This document shows positions 62,763-64,000 of a DNA stretch of 64,000 nt, in pieces. The stretch comes from Picochlorum sp. 'celeri' (taxonomy: Eukaryota; Chlorophyta; Trebouxiophyceae). The position numbers and the translations under genes were made by a program. Within the stretch, counting starts at the first letter, position 1. Each line of letters begins with the position of its first letter. A model generated the notes under the pieces. The model saw nothing but the letters and a program-made list of their open reading frames with translations. It was not told the DNA's origin and did no database searches. Where the stretch lies: positions 806,001-870,000 of the forward strand of contig JAACMV010000027.1 of the NCBI GenBank assembly GCA_010909725.1, read 5' to 3'.

Positions 62763-63801
62763 ATGGCACCAGCACCATTCTTTGGAGATCTCGGGAAAAC
62801 GGCACGAGGTACGTGACGGTCTCTGCCATACCATACCGGTTTCGGATATAGGCATGCGTGTGATATTACGGATACAAATTTACAGTATCTGATGGGGTTT
62901 GGGTTTGGTATCATGTCCTGTCGGTGGTTCGTCCCATCATCAACAACGCCGTGCCCGTTGGTTGTCGACTGTTGTCACGAATCCACTCGTGTTTTGTACA
63001 GATGTGTTATATGGAGGACGTGAGGGTGTTTATCAGTACTCGAACGTGGTATCGTTGAGTACCAAGACTGCAGATGGCATGGATTTTGTTCTCAAGGGAG
63101 TCCAGAAGGAGGATGCTTTCGTGCCAGAGGTGAAGGCGACCTATGATAATCCTCATTTCAAGTTGGTGACATCTCTTGCTCAGGCAAGCGGAAAGGTGGG
63201 GTTGGCATTGACCGGAAAGAAGGTGGTGCCTGGGTTGAATGTGACATTGTCTGGATCTCTTCCAGATGTTGGGTCTGGCAAGCTTGGCCTGGAGTATGTG
63301 GTTCCACATGTTTCGTTGAAGGCTGGATCAACCTTGTCTGCGACTCCGTTGATGGATGTGGCCGTGACGTCGAACGTGGACGTCAAGGGAAGAGACTTGG
63401 TTGTGGGTGGACAGGGATCCTATGATGCTGCCAAGGGGCTGGTGTCCTCCTGGAAGGTAGGATTTGGATATGCTGCTCTCGATTACCAGGTGGCGGCAAC
63501 TTTCAGTGACAAGAAGGATGTTTCTGCGCTGATTGCTCATTCCGTGACCCCAGATGTGACTGTTGGAGCAGAGATTGTGAGGAACTTGGACTCTGCTGAA
63601 ACCTCCATGGCTGCTGGGGTGGCCCGCAGATTGCCCTCTGGCGCTCTCCAAAAGGTCAAGGTTCAGCACACAGGTATTGTGTCTGTGCTTCACGAGCAGA
63701 CTCTGGAAGGAAAGAGCAAGCTGGCGCTTTCTGGACAGTTTGATGCCAAGGATTTGAGCAAGGCACCAAAGTATGGTGTCAGCGTAGACTTCAAGTACTA
63801 G
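62763..63801 (+). CDS. VDAC: VDAC / mitochondrial porin
   Basis: Outer-membrane voltage-dependent anion channel. Exons 62763-62808 and 63002-63801, 281 aa. Exon 1 supplies the N-terminal helix (MAPAPFFGDLGKTARDVLYGG across the splice). The 19-strand beta barrel follows with alternating hydrophobic strands: SLSTKTADGMDFVLKG, FKLVTSLAQASGKVGLALTG, GKLGLEYVVPHVSLKAGSTLS, ending FDAKDLSKAPKYGVSVDFKY. The GLK-type pattern is reduced. Length and N-terminal helix match plant and animal VDACs. The intron is 193 nt. TGTAA at 63876. Confidence 0.95.
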
Positions 63802-63945
63802 GCGTGGTTTCATAGTGCGAAGAGCTAGTACGAGTCGTATGAATTGACGAGACATGTTTTGTTTGTTTGAGGATGTGTAAGTTCTCATAGATGTACACGT
63901 ATCGATTGATCAATTCTTGAAAAGGATGATCATCAAAGGGTTCAT

Positions 63946-64000
63946 TTACGGAATCGAACTCTCTTCTTTTGCCCGGCGTCCCATCCTTTCCAGCGCATTG
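63946..64000 (-). CDS. 3' end of an unidentified gene
   Basis: The last 17 codons (ALERMGRRAKEESSIP then stop) are open to the window edge on the minus strand, convergent with VDAC. Too short to identify; a chance frame is possible. Confidence 0.25.
   Translation of the reverse strand, partial: NALERMGRRAKEESSIP

Noticed and set aside
63940..64000. tRNA T-loop-like word (reverse of GGAATCGAACT) at the window end
   Set aside because: The flanking bases do not pair into a T-stem and no anticodon arm is present.

Overview
This is a gene-dense stretch of a eukaryotic nuclear genome, most likely from a green-lineage (chlorophyte-type) microalga. I see about 40 protein genes on both strands, short GT-AG introns (about 50-210 nt, donors often GTACG, GTATG or GTGCG, acceptors CAG or TAG) and intergenic gaps mostly under 600 bp. 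Three things support a green alga. Many genes carry TGTAA just past or within the stop codon, the poly(A) signal widely used in Chlorophyta. Two genes encode thylakoid-lumen proteins with a transit-peptide-like start and a twin-arginine segment but no ER signal peptide, which points to a primary plastid. The cytochrome c, inositol 1,3,4-trisphosphate kinase, FHA and CBP-type acetyltransferase proteins have plant-like architecture. An axonemal dynein intermediate chain suggests a lineage that makes, or recently made, flagella. The species cannot be named from this window.

Layout: 1-5.4 kb, La RNA-binding protein (3' end off the window) and a giant OSCA/TMEM63-type channel; 5.6-8.5 kb, a DUF938 methyltransferase-like protein, a p24 cargo receptor and a lumenal DnaJ-type zinc finger (PSA2-like); 8.5-14.6 kb, PPR protein, amino-acid permease, quinone oxidoreductase; 14.8-19.8 kb, RPT6, a secreted orphan, FHA protein, ASF1, TAF11; 20-27.6 kb, an alpha/beta hydrolase with ubiquitin-interacting motifs, ZW10 and two orphans; 28-39 kb, ITPK, a small membrane protein candidate, ribosomal protein eL33, kinesin-12 and a CBP/p300-type acetyltransferase; 39-45.7 kb, dual-specificity phosphatase, lumenal FKBP, MaoC hydratase, CDC123, a coiled-coil protein with a histone H1-like tail, soluble pyrophosphatase; 46-51 kb, sulfotransferase, O-methyltransferase and two extracellular orphans; 51-55.6 kb, SRP54 M-domain-like protein, ATG4, GRIP golgin; 56-64 kb, PIF1 helicase, NAD-IDH, cytochrome c, axonemal dynein IC, a mitochondrial orphan, VDAC and the tail of a further gene.

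The neighbours form no operon or cluster; this is ordinary housekeeping content with several orphans. Recurrent themes are mitochondrial function (cytochrome c, IDH, VDAC, PPR, presequence-bearing orphans), membrane traffic and autophagy (p24, ZW10, golgin, ATG4) and chromatin/transcription (ASF1, TAF11, CBP, FHA). The main non-coding signals are a run of perfect palindromes between eL33 and kinesin-12, compact convergent gene ends that appear to share inverted TGTAA signals, E2F-like elements before PIF1, a 97-bp tandem duplication and a hairpin just before ATG4. Exon boundaries were joined by eye using reading-frame phase and family similarity; no transcript evidence was available.
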